From NCBI RefSeq assembly GCF_900108245.1, contig NZ_FNUY01000009.1, positions 124,001 to 188,000 on the forward strand: DNA of 64,000 nt, in the 5' to 3' direction. The notes below the pieces were generated by a model, which was not told the origin of the DNA, did not search any database, and was given only the letters and a program-made list of their open reading frames with translations. Each line of letters opens with the position of its first letter. Within the stretch, counting starts at the first letter, position 1. Below, piece after piece: positions 34,832-44,146 of this stretch. The stretch is from Allobosea lathyri. Its GTDB lineage: Bacteria; Pseudomonadota; Alphaproteobacteria; Rhizobiales; Beijerinckiaceae. The translations under genes were made by a program, and so were the position numbers.

Positions 34832-35863
34832 CTATGCTGCCGGCGCGCCGATCCTAATCAGGGCCTTGATCAGCCCCTCCTTCTGCGTCGCCCAGCGCGG
34901 CAGATCCTCGGCCGCGTCCTGAAGGGTCGTCTCGTGCGTGGCAAGGCGATCCAGCGGAACCAACCCGGCTGCAATCGACGCGATCACGTGTTCGAAATCG
35001 ACGGCCGTCGCGTTGCGGCTGGCGATCAACGACATTTCGCGCTTGTGAAATTCCGGGTCGGAGAAGGTGATGTCATCCTTCACGACCGACACGAGAACAT
35101 AGGTTCCGCCATGGGCGACGTGCTGGAAGCCGGCCATCATCGAGCGAGCATTGCCTGTGGCATCGAAGACTACGTCAAACCCGCCCGGGCTGACGCCACG
35201 CACGCGCGCAGCAGCTTCGGCATCGCCGACGAGAATGCCTCCATTGACGCCGAGGACGGCCTCTGCCTGCTCGATGCGCCCGGCGCTAGCGTCCGCCAGC
35301 GTAACATCGAAACCCGCGATACGGGCGAATATCGCGACGCCCAGGCCGATCGGCCCGACGCCGACGACCAACGCGCTGCCTTGCCCGGAGCCGGCACGGC
35401 GAACGGCGTGCGCGCCGATGGCCAGGAACTCGACCATCGCCGCATCGCGAAGCGACAGCGAACCGGCAGGGATGAGATTACCTTCCGGCACCGCGATCTG
35501 CTCGCACATGCCGCCGTCACGGTGGACGCCGAGCACCTCGATGGCCTCGCAGCAGTTCGGCCTGCCTTTCCGGCATGCGCCGCAGCGACCGCAAGCGAGA
35601 TAGGGATTGATCACGACGCGATCGCCCTTGCGCAACACGTCGCTGGCGTTGGGGTCCGCGACAATGCCCGAGAGCTCATGGCCGATGACGCGGGGATAGT
35701 TCAGGAACGGGTGCTTGCCCTCGTAGATATGGTAGTCTGTGCCGCAGATGCCGGCATAGGCCGTCTCGACGAGAGCCCATCCCGGCGACAGGGGGGCCGG
35801 GCGCCCGCGCTCCTCGACCGCGATATCGCCGGGGGTTCGGCAAACCAGTGATTGCATGTCCAT
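34832..35863 (-). CDS. Zinc-dependent medium-chain alcohol/polyol dehydrogenase
   Basis: The 343-residue protein has the MDR layout: catalytic zinc site (GICGTDYHIYEG, GHELSG), structural zinc cysteines (CGRCGACRKGRPNCC) and a Rossmann dinucleotide site (VVGVGPIGLGVAIFA). Family members oxidise sugar acids or polyols (L-idonate, L-galactonate and sorbitol types) with NAD(P). It reads toward the importer operon but has 174 bases and a separate promoter between. It starts opposite the divergent GntR regulator, a common arrangement for a regulated catabolic gene. The substrate is unknown. Confidence 0.85.
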   Translation of the reverse strand: MDMQSLVCRTPGDIAVEERGRPAPLSPGWALVETAYAGICGTDYHIYEGKHPFLNYPRVIGHELSGIVADPNASDVLRKGDRVVINPYLACGRCGACRKGRPNCCEAIEVLGVHRDGGMCEQIAVPEGNLIPAGSLSLRDAAMVEFLAIGAHAVRRAGSGQGSALVVGVGPIGLGVAIFARIAGFDVTLADASAGRIEQAEAVLGVNGGILVGDAEAAARVRGVSPGGFDVVFDATGNARSMMAGFQHVAHGGTYVLVSVVKDDITFSDPEFHKREMSLIASRNATAVDFEHVIASIAAGLVPLDRLATHETTLQDAAEDLPRWATQKEGLIKALIRIGAPAA

Positions 35864-36051
35864 TCGTCGATCATCCCTGGGCCGGACGCGGTTTTCGTAA
35901 GGCGCGTTCCGTCATGGCCGGCTCGCTTCTTCAAGAGTCATGTCTGTCTGTTATCGTTAAAGTGCACTTGAACACAATGCCTGATTATGCGAAAAGCTGG
36001 CGCCCAGCAGACATTGAGCGCCAGCGCCATGCCGCGTGATCGTAGCCCGAA

Positions 36052-36942
36052 ATGAAGGACAACTCCGTCTACAAGCGCAGCTTCAATGCGTGTCTCGACC
36101 TCATCAGGCGCCTTGAACCGGGAGCGTTGCTGGGCTCCGAGCCGGCCCTCGCGCGTGAGCTCGAAGTCAGCCGTACGACCGTCCGTTCAATCCTCGTCGC
36201 CTTGGCCGCGGCCGGTGTCATCGCGCTGGAAGGGCGCAGCAGACAGGTGCTCAGGCATCCGCTCGACGCAGAGTATTTTCCGGATCTGGAAACGGAAGCC
36301 AGCTCCGAGCTGATCGAGCGCCGCTTCAAGGAATGGCTGCTGACGGGCGACGTCAAGCCTGGCTCCATCATCAACAGCCTCGAGCTGGCAAGGCGGTTTG
36401 AGGTCTCGACATCGGGCATCCGCGAATACCTCAACCGGTTCAGCCGGTTCGGCCTGATCGAGCGACGTCCCAACGCCAGCTGGGTCTTCCGCGGCTTCAC
36501 CTCGTCCTTCGCGCTCGAGCTATGCGATATCCGCGAACTGTTCGAGATGCAGTCGATCGAGCGTTTTGCCGCCCAGATCCACAAGGAGCCGTTGCGCCGC
36601 AGGCTGGCCGATCTGAAGGCCAGGCATATCGACCTGCTGGGCCGGATCGAGACCGATTTCACCCAGTTTTCGCCGCTGGACGAAGCGTTTCATCGCACGA
36701 TCAACGATGCTGCCGACAACCGCTTCATCCGCGAGTTCTACGAGATCATCTCGCTGATTTTCCACTATCATTTCCAGTGGAACAAGGTCGATGAGCGCGA
36801 GCGCAACGAGATCGCGATCCACGAGCACTTGGCGATCATCGAGGGGCTGGAAAGCGGCGATGCCCGTGCCACGCGCAAGGCGGTGGCCGTGCATATGAGC
36901 TCGGCGCGCAACTCCCTGTTCCGCTCGCTTCGCGGCCATTGA
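36052..36942 (+). CDS. GntR-family regulator with FCD domain and doubled winged helix
   Basis: The 296-residue protein has an N-terminal winged-helix unit (GSEPALARELEVSRTTVRS), then a second one (SLELARRFEVSTSGIREYL), then a helical FCD ligand-binding domain with metal-ligand candidates (DEAFHRTINDAADN, EHLAIIEGLESGDA). FCD regulators bind sugar acids or similar metabolites. It is divergent from the dehydrogenase gene and probably controls it and the importer operon. There is no strong Shine-Dalgarno before the ATG. Positions 36943-37259 contain no supported gene. Confidence 0.85.
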   Translation: MKDNSVYKRSFNACLDLIRRLEPGALLGSEPALARELEVSRTTVRSILVALAAAGVIALEGRSRQVLRHPLDAEYFPDLETEASSELIERRFKEWLLTGDVKPGSIINSLELARRFEVSTSGIREYLNRFSRFGLIERRPNASWVFRGFTSSFALELCDIRELFEMQSIERFAAQIHKEPLRRRLADLKARHIDLLGRIETDFTQFSPLDEAFHRTINDAADNRFIREFYEIISLIFHYHFQWNKVDERERNEIAIHEHLAIIEGLESGDARATRKAVAVHMSSARNSLFRSLRGH

Positions 36943-37259
36943 GGCGCCATTTCGGATTGTGCTTACCGCTTGGTGTTGCCGGCGCTGAAGGTCAGCGACC
37001 TGTCTCGCGCGGGCTCCGCTGACCCAGGCGATCGCAGCAGAAAGTCCGATGAGAGCATCGTCGCCCAGCGGAGCGATGGTTCCCGCTCTGTAACGTTTGC
37101 GACTATGCGACGACATCAAACACCTCTCCGTCGCTTGCCGCTCTTTCCGAAGGGACGACAACGTCGCTCCCAGGAGGCGGGATCGATCCCTCTCAGTGCG
37201 CGGATTGACGGCAACAATGTGGCTCTGGTATAAGAATTCCTGCGCCAGAAGCAGACATA

Positions 37260-37742
37260 ATGCAGGATTTGCGCGCCGTGACGTTAGATCAAATTGATTT
37301 CAAACTTCTACGGGCGGTTCAGGCGAACAACCGCCTCACCTCGGAAGAACTAGCCGAATTGGCGAACCTATCCCCAACGGCGTGCCAGCGCCGCATGAAG
37401 CGACTGCGCGCGGCGGGGGTTATCGAGGGAGACGTCTCGATCGTGTCCCCGAAAGCGGTCGGTCGCCCGGTTTCAATGCTGGTCCTCGTCTCCCTTGAGC
37501 GAGAACGCGCTGACATCGTCGACCGCTTCAAGACCGCCATCCGATCTACCACCGAGGTGATGATCGGGTTCTATGTGACCGGCGATGCCGATTTCGTCCT
37601 CGTCGTCACCGCACGTGACATGGAGGACTACGAGCAATTCACCCGACGATTCTTCTATGAGAACCCCGACATTAAGGGCTTTAAGACGATGGTAGTCATG
37701 GATCGCGTCAAGACGGGGTTTTCGATGCCAATAGAAATGTAG
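37260..37742 (+). CDS. Lrp/AsnC-family transcriptional regulator
   Basis: The 160-residue protein has an N-terminal winged HTH (LDQIDFKLLRAVQANNRL, ELAELANLSPTACQRR) and a C-terminal RAM effector domain (EVMIGFYVTGDADFVLVV). These regulators sense amino acids. In ectoine-degrading bacteria an AsnC-type protein (DoeX/AsnC) controls the catabolic genes, and here it lies near a DoeA-like gene, a truncated aspartase and an amino-acid transporter fragment. A regulatory link to them is inferred. Positions 37743-38211 hold no intact gene. Confidence 0.85.
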   Translation: MQDLRAVTLDQIDFKLLRAVQANNRLTSEELAELANLSPTACQRRMKRLRAAGVIEGDVSIVSPKAVGRPVSMLVLVSLERERADIVDRFKTAIRSTTEVMIGFYVTGDADFVLVVTARDMEDYEQFTRRFFYENPDIKGFKTMVVMDRVKTGFSMPIEM

Positions 37743-38211
37743 CCGCGCCTGTCCAGGAAACATGCGTGCTGCGATAAATGAAATTGGCTCGGAAGCCTCC
37801 CGCAAGTCGACCAGCTTCGTCGCCACCATCACGCGATCCCGACCCGGTCGGTCCGATTGCGACTCGCCTTCAACGCACCAAGAACCAACGCGCCAGAGAG
37901 GCGCCGATCTCCGTCATCACCTTCACGCGGGCGCCATCGATCTGGATGGCAGCCGAACGCCCGGGGCGAGCTTGCTGTTTTCGGGGCGCAGCCGACGGCT
38001 CCGCTGCATTAGAGGTTTGGTGAATCGCCCGATTAATGTGCTCTTTCTCGGGCCAGACTGTGAATGTTCTGAAGATGAATTTAGGCTCCGCCGACACAAC
38101 GACCACTCTCGTGCGGAGTGGCCGCAGGCGCGCGCCCCCCGCAGCCGGATCATGCTATTCCCTGCGATTTTGCCGAGGCCCGAGCGTTTCGTTCGGCTCG
38201 CTTACCGCTCT

Positions 38212-38372
38212 CAGTGCAGAATCTGGCTGAGGAAGAGCTTCGTGCGCTCGTGCTGCGGGTTCTTGAAGAACTCGTTGGGCTCGTTCACCTCGACGACCCT
38301 GCCCGGCATCCATGAAGATGACGCGGTCGGCGACCTGACGGGCAAAGCCCATCTCGTGGGCGGCGGCAATTT
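38212..38372 (-). pseudogene. Polar amino-acid ABC transporter ATPase 3' fragment
   Basis: The minus strand reads AHEMGFARQVADRVIFMDAG in one frame and, after one inserted base, RVVEVNEPNEFFKNP and ERTKLFLSQILH-stop in the next. This is the C-terminus of GlnQ/HisP/EhuA-type ATPases. The rest of the gene is missing and replaced by the truncated aspartase gene. The extra G in the GGG near 38307 is the frameshift. It is non-functional. Confidence 0.8.
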
Positions 38373-39691
38373 TAAGCCACTGCTCCGTCCCCTGGCGCCA
38401 ACTTGCTTTTCGCGAGGACAGTCGCCGCCTCATAACCGATGGTCGAGACCAACTCAGTCGCGAATGCAGAGCTATTGCCGAGGTTGTGTGAGCACCTTTG
38501 GGGGGCTGCTTCGATGCCGCGGACGCAAGTTTCTGCAAAAGACTTGACGACGTTGGTGAGCAGCGACAGCGCTTGATGGAGGCTGAACGCGATCACGGGC
38601 TCCATCGCATTGAGCTGAAGCTGGCCCGCTTCAGCCGCGTTGCCGATGGTTGTGTCCAAGCCGTACACATAGAAGCAGACTTGGTTGACGGCTTCGGCTG
38701 CCACGGGGTTGACCTTGGCCGGCATAATCGAAGAGCCGGGCTGCAGTGCGGGCAGCTTGATCTCGCCGATCCCTCCCGTCGGTCCACTGGACAGTAATCT
38801 CAGATCGTTCGCTATCTTGGAGAGTTTACACGCAGTCCGCTTCAGGAGACCGGACAGCAACATGAACACGCCCATGTCCCAGCTCGCCTCATACAGATCG
38901 CGCGCCCGTTCGACCGGCAGCCCCGTGACGTGTCTCAGATGCGGCAAAACGTTCCGACGGTAGCTCTCGCTGGCTGCAATTCCACTTCCGATCGCCGTCC
39001 CGCCGAGATTGATCTCGCACAGATGCTTTTCAGTCTCCGCCAGTCGTTCGACGTCCTCCGACAAGGTCGTCGCAAAAGCTCCGAACTCGTCGCCCAAGGT
39101 CATCTGCACGGCATCCTGCAGCTGGGTTCTACCGAGTTTCGCGATCCCGGCGAATTCAAGCTGCTTGTCACGGAACACTGCTGAAAGAGCAGTCAACTCT
39201 TTCCGCAATAGCCGGCTACCATAGACCATCGAAAGCCTGACCGCAGTCGCATACGCATCGTTCGTCGACTGTGAGCGGTTGACATCATCGTGCGCATGAA
39301 CGAGCCGGTCTTGGCCCCGCTGGCCGCCTAGGATTTCGCTAGCTCTGTTAGCGATAACCTCGTTCATGTTCATGTTCGTCGACGTTCCTGCTCCACCCTG
39401 AAAAACATCGATGGGGAACTCGTCGCGAAGCTCGTTTGCGATGATTTCGCGCGCGGCTTCCTCGATCGCCGCCAGCTTTCTGGGATCTAACGCCCCGTCA
39501 TCCGCATTGGCTCTGGCTGCCGCAATCTTAACTTCTGCCAGTGCGATGATGAGATGTCGCATGCTCGATAAGGCAACTCCCGAAATCTGGAAGTTCCGCA
39601 GCGCTCGCGCCGTCGAGGCACCGTAATACCGTTCAGCCGGAACCTCGACATCTCCAAGAGAATCGCCTTCAATTCGCGTCGATGTATTCAT
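38372..39691 (-). CDS. aspA: Aspartate ammonia-lyase/fumarase family, C-terminally truncated
   Basis: The 439-residue protein has the class II fumarase/aspartase fold with signature SSIMPAKVNPVAAE, an N-terminal substrate loop (GGAGTSTNMNMNEV) and DDVNRSQSTNDA. Aspartase converts L-aspartate to fumarate and ammonia. The C-terminal domain breaks after IGYEAATVLAKSKL, about 35 residues short of the usual end, and the last 11 residues are encoded by sequence fused from an ABC ATPase gene. The core active site is kept, but activity may be reduced. The start is MNTSTRIEGDSLGDV. Positions 39692-40056 upstream hold no gene. Confidence 0.8.
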   Translation of the reverse strand: MNTSTRIEGDSLGDVEVPAERYYGASTARALRNFQISGVALSSMRHLIIALAEVKIAAARANADDGALDPRKLAAIEEAAREIIANELRDEFPIDVFQGGAGTSTNMNMNEVIANRASEILGGQRGQDRLVHAHDDVNRSQSTNDAYATAVRLSMVYGSRLLRKELTALSAVFRDKQLEFAGIAKLGRTQLQDAVQMTLGDEFGAFATTLSEDVERLAETEKHLCEINLGGTAIGSGIAASESYRRNVLPHLRHVTGLPVERARDLYEASWDMGVFMLLSGLLKRTACKLSKIANDLRLLSSGPTGGIGEIKLPALQPGSSIMPAKVNPVAAEAVNQVCFYVYGLDTTIGNAAEAGQLQLNAMEPVIAFSLHQALSLLTNVVKSFAETCVRGIEAAPQRCSHNLGNSSAFATELVSTIGYEAATVLAKSKLAPGDGAVA

Positions 39692-40056
39692 CGCCTTACT
39701 TGCATCCCTTGACGCTGCTCGAAGGGCGATCTCGTCTACTCGTTCGATCGCGGAATTTTCGGATGCGATGAGGCTACCGAGAAACAGCGTGTTTTTCCTG
39801 CGATGTTTGAACGTAGAGTTAGGCTTTTGGTCTAAAATCGGGAAAAAACGCAGGATTCCTTCGAATCATCGGCGGGGCGCCCTGTTTCGAAAGGGAACGC
39901 GGATCGGCGGGAGCATCATGGGAAGCCGCGCACAGGTCGAGCATGCTCGGTGCGAGACCCGGATCTTCATGCGTCACGGGTGACGCTCCGGTCTGGACGA
40001 GCGTTGATGTGAAAAGCGGATCGCGGTTTTCCTATCGCTGATCGTGTTTCCATGGC

Positions 40057-40980
40057 TTATCCGCGGTCAACGGCTCGCTGCGCCGCGGCAATCGCCTTAT
40101 GGATTGACGCCTGAGCCAACGATTGAAATTCGGTGGCGATGCGTGACATTGGCCGCAGGGCGGAGGAGATAGCGTAAACGCGCAATACTACTGAAGGGTG
40201 GAAGCGCCTGCAGATTGTTGTGCGGCTGCGGTTGGCAGCGACGGACATCGGGTCGACGAAGGCCACGCCGGTGTGGCTGGTGATCTCCCCCGACAAATGA
40301 GAAGCATTGACCTCGGCGACCACGTCTGGATGTACGCCTACCTTGGCGAAGCTTTCCCTGATCAAGTGATTAGGTGGAGAGGCGGGACTGAGCAGAACGA
40401 GGGGTTCGCCCGCGAGATCCTGCGGCGAGATCAGGTCCTTCTTCGCCAAACGATGGTCCGACCGGAACTGACAGACCATTTCCGATTCTCCCATCGGAAC
40501 GGCGCGGATGTTGAGGTTCTGCGGATCGCCATGGATGAAGCCCAGCTCGACTCGATGCTGCGCCACCTCCGTCACTATTCTTGACGACATCTCTGCGGAA
40601 AGGTCGACTTTCACCTTCGGGTGAGATCGCATGAAAGAGCCCACCGTTCCCGCGATTGCTCCAATTGCAAGCGCGGGTACGGCAGCGACTGAGAGCCGAC
40701 CGTGGCGGGCCTCGTGCAGTGCCGTTACCTCGTCGCTAAACAGCGTGACCTGATTGAGCAGCCGCTCTGTCTCGGCGAGCAACCTCAATGTGTCCTCGCT
40801 GGCTTGAAGTCGCCCGCGGACACGCTTGAACATCTGAATGCCTACAGAATCCTGTAGCTGAGCTATCGCCTTGCTGACGGCCGGCTGGGTGATGTTCAGC
40901 AGTCGCGCAGTCTCGGTGACGCTCAACGTCTGGGTGAGTGTCCGGAAAATTTCCAGGTGGCGAAGGTTGGGGTAACGCAT
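40057..40980 (-). CDS. LysR-family transcriptional regulator
   Basis: The 307-residue protein has the LysR HTH (LRHLEIFRTLTQTLSVTET, LNITQPAVSKAIAQL) and a periplasmic-binding-like effector domain. The start MRYPNLRHLEIF (40980) is chosen because the extra upstream residues (FHYFHTFLV) are not family-like. It is divergent from the DoeA-like gene, with an inverted repeat in the shared 119-base gap, so it most likely controls the catabolic operon at 41100-47475 in response to an intermediate. The effector is unknown. Confidence 0.85.
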   Translation of the reverse strand: MRYPNLRHLEIFRTLTQTLSVTETARLLNITQPAVSKAIAQLQDSVGIQMFKRVRGRLQASEDTLRLLAETERLLNQVTLFSDEVTALHEARHGRLSVAAVPALAIGAIAGTVGSFMRSHPKVKVDLSAEMSSRIVTEVAQHRVELGFIHGDPQNLNIRAVPMGESEMVCQFRSDHRLAKKDLISPQDLAGEPLVLLSPASPPNHLIRESFAKVGVHPDVVAEVNASHLSGEITSHTGVAFVDPMSVAANRSRTTICRRFHPSVVLRVYAISSALRPMSRIATEFQSLAQASIHKAIAAAQRAVDRG

Positions 40981-41054
40981 AACCAAAAAGGTATGAAAAT
41001 AGTGAAATAAACTCAATAGACTTATCGAATTGCTCACCGCACAGTCACTGCGTT

Positions 41055-41077
41055 CGCTGATTAGTTTTTAATCAGCG
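41055..41077. promoter_or_regulatory. Inverted repeat CGCTGATTA/TAATCAGCG, LysR operator candidate
   Basis: Nine-base perfect arms flank GTTTT. The inner core ATTA-N5-TAAT fits the T-N11-A dyad of LysR boxes. It lies between the divergent LysR gene and the DoeA-like gene, 23 bases before the latter's ATG, so a bound protein could also block or activate transcription of both. A ribosome-binding site (AAAGGG) follows. Confidence 0.55.
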
Positions 41078-41099
41078 CAGGCGGAAAAAAGGGTTTGCG

Positions 41100-42281
41100 A
41101 TGATCCTGTTCGAGCGCGGAGAGTTTTTGGAGCGGGTGCGGAAAACCCAGCGGGCCATGGAAAAGGCCGGCATCGAACTCCTGCTCGTTTCGAATCCCGC
41201 CAATCATTTCTATCTTACGGGGTACGACGGTTGGTCATTCTATACCCCGCAGATGGTCATCGTCTCCCTGGATCAGGAAGAGCCGATTTGGTTCGGTCGC
41301 AAGATGGATGCCGTGGGGGCAAAATTCACGGCGTTCTTGTCGAGCGCGAATGTCATTGCCTATCCGGACAAATATGTCGGCTCGTCGGAATTGCATCCGA
41401 TGCAGTATCTCGCCGATTTGATCCAGGAGAGGAACTGGTCTGATCTGCGCATCGGCGTGGAGATGGACGACTACTACTACACGGCGAAATGGCATTCCAT
41501 TCTGACGTCGAAGCTCCCGAACGCCACCTTCAAGGATGCGTTCCTTTTAGTTAACCGCATCCGGATGGTGAAGTCCCCGAACGAGATTGCGTTCATGCGC
41601 CAGGCCGGCACGATTGCAGGGGCCGCCATGGAAGCTGCCCGGAACAAGGCTGCAGTCGGCGTTCGTCAATGCGACGTCATGGCGGAGCTCTACAAGGTTA
41701 CGACCGCAGGCACCCCTGAATTCGGCGGAACCTTCCCATGCAAGCCGCCGAACGCGATGGTCGGCGAATATTGCAGCGCGCCGCACTTGAGCTGGACCGA
41801 CGCGCCGCTAAAAGAAGACGAGATCTTCTACATTGAGATGGGCGGCGTTCGTCACCGCTATCATTCCCCGCTTTCCCGCTGCATCTACATCGGTACGCCG
41901 CCAAGCGAACTGGTGCGCACTACTGCGATCATTCGCGAAGGGCTCGAAGCGGTGCTCGACGCGGTTAAGCCCGGCGTGCTGTGTGAAGACCTGGCGGCCG
42001 CTTGGAAGAGCGTCACGGCTAAGCACGGCCTCGAGAAGGATTCCCGCATCGGCTACCCGGTCGGCATTGGTTACCCCCCGACATGGGGGGAGCTGACCTG
42101 CAGCCTCCGAGCGGGTGACAAGACTGTTCTCGAAGAGAACATGACGTTCCACTGTATACCGGCGCTTTGGCTCGACAAGTACGGTTTGGTGGTTTCGGAG
42201 TCCTTCGTGGTCACGGCCTCCGGCGCGGAGACCTTCGCCAAATACCCGCGTGAGCTGCTGGTGCCCGGTACGGTGGCCTAA
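41100..42281 (+). CDS. M24-family hydrolase, ectoine hydrolase (DoeA/EutD)-like
   Basis: The 393-residue protein has the creatinase/aminopeptidase P fold with an N-terminal domain (NPANHFYLTGYDGWSFYTP, PIWFGRKMDAVGA) that matches ectoine hydrolases closely. The C-terminal pita-bread domain contains EIFYIEMGGVRHRYHSPLSR and later VLEENMTFHCIPALW. DoeA opens ectoine to N-acetyl-diaminobutyrate. The family also includes other cyclic amidine or prolidase-like enzymes, so the substrate is not certain. It is the first gene of an operon with an ABC importer and downstream deacylase, aminotransferase and aldehyde dehydrogenase genes that mirror the ectoine route. Confidence 0.75.
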   Translation: MILFERGEFLERVRKTQRAMEKAGIELLLVSNPANHFYLTGYDGWSFYTPQMVIVSLDQEEPIWFGRKMDAVGAKFTAFLSSANVIAYPDKYVGSSELHPMQYLADLIQERNWSDLRIGVEMDDYYYTAKWHSILTSKLPNATFKDAFLLVNRIRMVKSPNEIAFMRQAGTIAGAAMEAARNKAAVGVRQCDVMAELYKVTTAGTPEFGGTFPCKPPNAMVGEYCSAPHLSWTDAPLKEDEIFYIEMGGVRHRYHSPLSRCIYIGTPPSELVRTTAIIREGLEAVLDAVKPGVLCEDLAAAWKSVTAKHGLEKDSRIGYPVGIGYPPTWGELTCSLRAGDKTVLEENMTFHCIPALWLDKYGLVVSESFVVTASGAETFAKYPRELLVPGTVA

Positions 42282-42349
42282 GGGCAGCCAGCGCATCTCG
42301 TTCGCGAGCCGGTGTCGATCTCGCTAACCGAGGCCTCAGGAGCAACCCG

Positions 42350-43117
42350 ATGAAGAGCGCCTATTACCCACTCGGTACTTTCGTCGTTTTTGTGCTCGGG
42401 TGGTATGCGATCTCGATTCTGTTCGAGGTCCCTGCCTATCTGCTGCCTCGCCCGGAAGCGGTCATCGAACGGCTCGGGCAGGACTTCGGCTACCTCATGC
42501 GCCATGCATGGGTCACGACCTATGAAACGCTCGGCGGCTTCTTGCTGAGCGTTCTTATCGGCGTCCCCCTGGCGTTTATCATCGTATCGTCGAGTATCGT
42601 CGAGAAGGCTATCATGCCTTGGCTGGTGCTGTCCCAGACCTTTCCAAAAGTTGCTCTGGCTCCTCTTATCGTCGTGTGGTTCGGGCTGGGCATCGTGCCC
42701 AAGATTCTGGTGACATTTCTTGTCGCGTTTTTTCCGGTCGTCATCTCGACCGTCGTCGGTTTGCGTTCGATGGAAAACGAGATGCTGGAGCTCGCCCGGT
42801 CGATGAAGGCGAGCCGCTTCCAAATTTTCTGGAGGTTCAGGCTTCCTTTGGCGCTTCCCAGCCTGTTTTCCGGCCTCAAGGTCTCGGTCGCATTCTCTGT
42901 TGTCGGCGCCGTTATCGCTGAGTGGGTCGGAGCGACTGAAGGGCTCGGGTATCTGCTGCTAACCGCTAATGCCAATCTCGACACGGCGCTGCTGTTTGCC
43001 GTCCTGGCCATTCTGACGGTGCTGGGCATCGTTCTCTACTACGCGGTGGAGATGTTCGAGCAGCGCCTCATTCCCTGGCACGCCAGCGTCCGCCTCAAGG
43101 AGGTACCCGCTCTCTAG
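42350..43117 (+). CDS. ABC permease, taurine/nitrate type (TauC/SsuC-like)
   Basis: The 255-residue membrane protein has about six hydrophobic segments and the family EAA-like loop (ARSMKASRFQIFWRFRLP). It follows the DoeA-like gene by 68 bases and precedes the binding protein. Such permeases belong to the family that imports sulfonates, nitrate, pyrimidine precursors and other small anions. It should form a homodimer in the inner membrane. Confidence 0.85.
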   Translation: MKSAYYPLGTFVVFVLGWYAISILFEVPAYLLPRPEAVIERLGQDFGYLMRHAWVTTYETLGGFLLSVLIGVPLAFIIVSSSIVEKAIMPWLVLSQTFPKVALAPLIVVWFGLGIVPKILVTFLVAFFPVVISTVVGLRSMENEMLELARSMKASRFQIFWRFRLPLALPSLFSGLKVSVAFSVVGAVIAEWVGATEGLGYLLLTANANLDTALLFAVLAILTVLGIVLYYAVEMFEQRLIPWHASVRLKEVPAL

Positions 43118-43155
43118 GACTGACTTAGCTCACCACAAAACCAAGGGGAAAAGCC

Positions 43156-44142
43156 ATGAACAGGCGTGAAGCACTGATAGGCCTTGCCGCGGCGACTGCC
43201 GCAGCTGTCTCGACGACCGTGCATGCTCAGCAGAAAGTTCCGATCAGCTTCCGTCTGGACTGGACGATTTACGGAACCCACGCGCCGTTCTTTCTGGCCT
43301 TGCAAGAGGGGCTTTACGATCGCGCTGGCCTGGACGTGCGTATCGGTGAAGGCCAAGGTTCGGCGACTGTCGCGAAATTTGTCGCACAGGGCGGCGACCA
43401 ATTGGGCTTCGTCGATTTCGGCAGCACTGCGCGTGCCGTCGAGCAAGGCCTGCCACTCAAGGCGGTTATGCGTGTGATCAGCGACGCGGCCTGCATCATC
43501 TCGCACGCCGATAGTCCTATCAAGCAGCCGAAGGACCTCGCCAATAAGGTGGTGGCGTTTGCTCCTTCGGAATCCACAGCCCAGGTGTTCCCGGCGTTGC
43601 TCGCGTCACAGAACGTCGATCCGGCCAGCGTTAGCGTCCTCAACCCTGCTTTCGGGGCGAAGAACGCCATGTTTCTGCAGAAGCGCGCCGATGCCATCCC
43701 CGGATTCTATAACGTTCAAGTGGCGCAGCTAGAGCAGGCCGGCGCCAAGGTCGAGTATTTCCTGCTTTCGGATTATGGCCTCAGTCAGATGAACAATGGC
43801 GTCGTGGCGAATGCGGCCTTCCTTGAGAAAAATCCGGACGCGGTGAAAGCATTTCTCAAAGCCACTCAAGAGGCTTTCCTGAAAGCCAAAGATAACCCCG
43901 ATCTCGCTATCGATGCGCTCATCAAAACGCTGCCTGAGCAGCGCAGGAATCGGGACGTTTTCAAGCGCCAACTGGAATTGTCGGCTAAGGCGCTCACCAC
44001 CAAGAACACGCAGGGCAAGCCGTTCGGGTGGATGGACCCGCGTGACTGGGAGGAAACGCAGGCCGTGCTCGTGAAGTTCGGCGGCATGAAGCGTTCGTTG
44101 CCGGTGGAGCAGTACTACTCTAACGACTTTCTGCCGAGTTGA
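43156..44142 (+). CDS. ABC substrate-binding protein, SsuA/THI5-like
   Basis: The 328-residue protein starts with a signal peptide (MNRREALIGLAAATAAAV, cleavage near VHAQ) and then an NMT1/THI5-like fold (ISFRLDWTIYGTHAPFF, GLYDRAGLDVRIGEGQGS). It captures the substrate in the periplasm for the TauC-like permease. AAGGGGAAAAGCC precedes the ATG as ribosome-binding site. The same family includes proteins for pyrimidine precursors, taurine and aliphatic sulfonates. The ligand here is not predictable. Confidence 0.85.
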   Translation: MNRREALIGLAAATAAAVSTTVHAQQKVPISFRLDWTIYGTHAPFFLALQEGLYDRAGLDVRIGEGQGSATVAKFVAQGGDQLGFVDFGSTARAVEQGLPLKAVMRVISDAACIISHADSPIKQPKDLANKVVAFAPSESTAQVFPALLASQNVDPASVSVLNPAFGAKNAMFLQKRADAIPGFYNVQVAQLEQAGAKVEYFLLSDYGLSQMNNGVVANAAFLEKNPDAVKAFLKATQEAFLKAKDNPDLAIDALIKTLPEQRRNRDVFKRQLELSAKALTTKNTQGKPFGWMDPRDWEETQAVLVKFGGMKRSLPVEQYYSNDFLPS

Positions 44143-44146
44143 CGTG

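Noticed and set aside
37762..38547. Plus-strand frame of 261 codons between the Lrp gene and the aspartase
   Set aside because: Its second half is antisense to the aspartase and ABC ATPase fragment, and the first half shows no recognisable family or ribosome-binding site.
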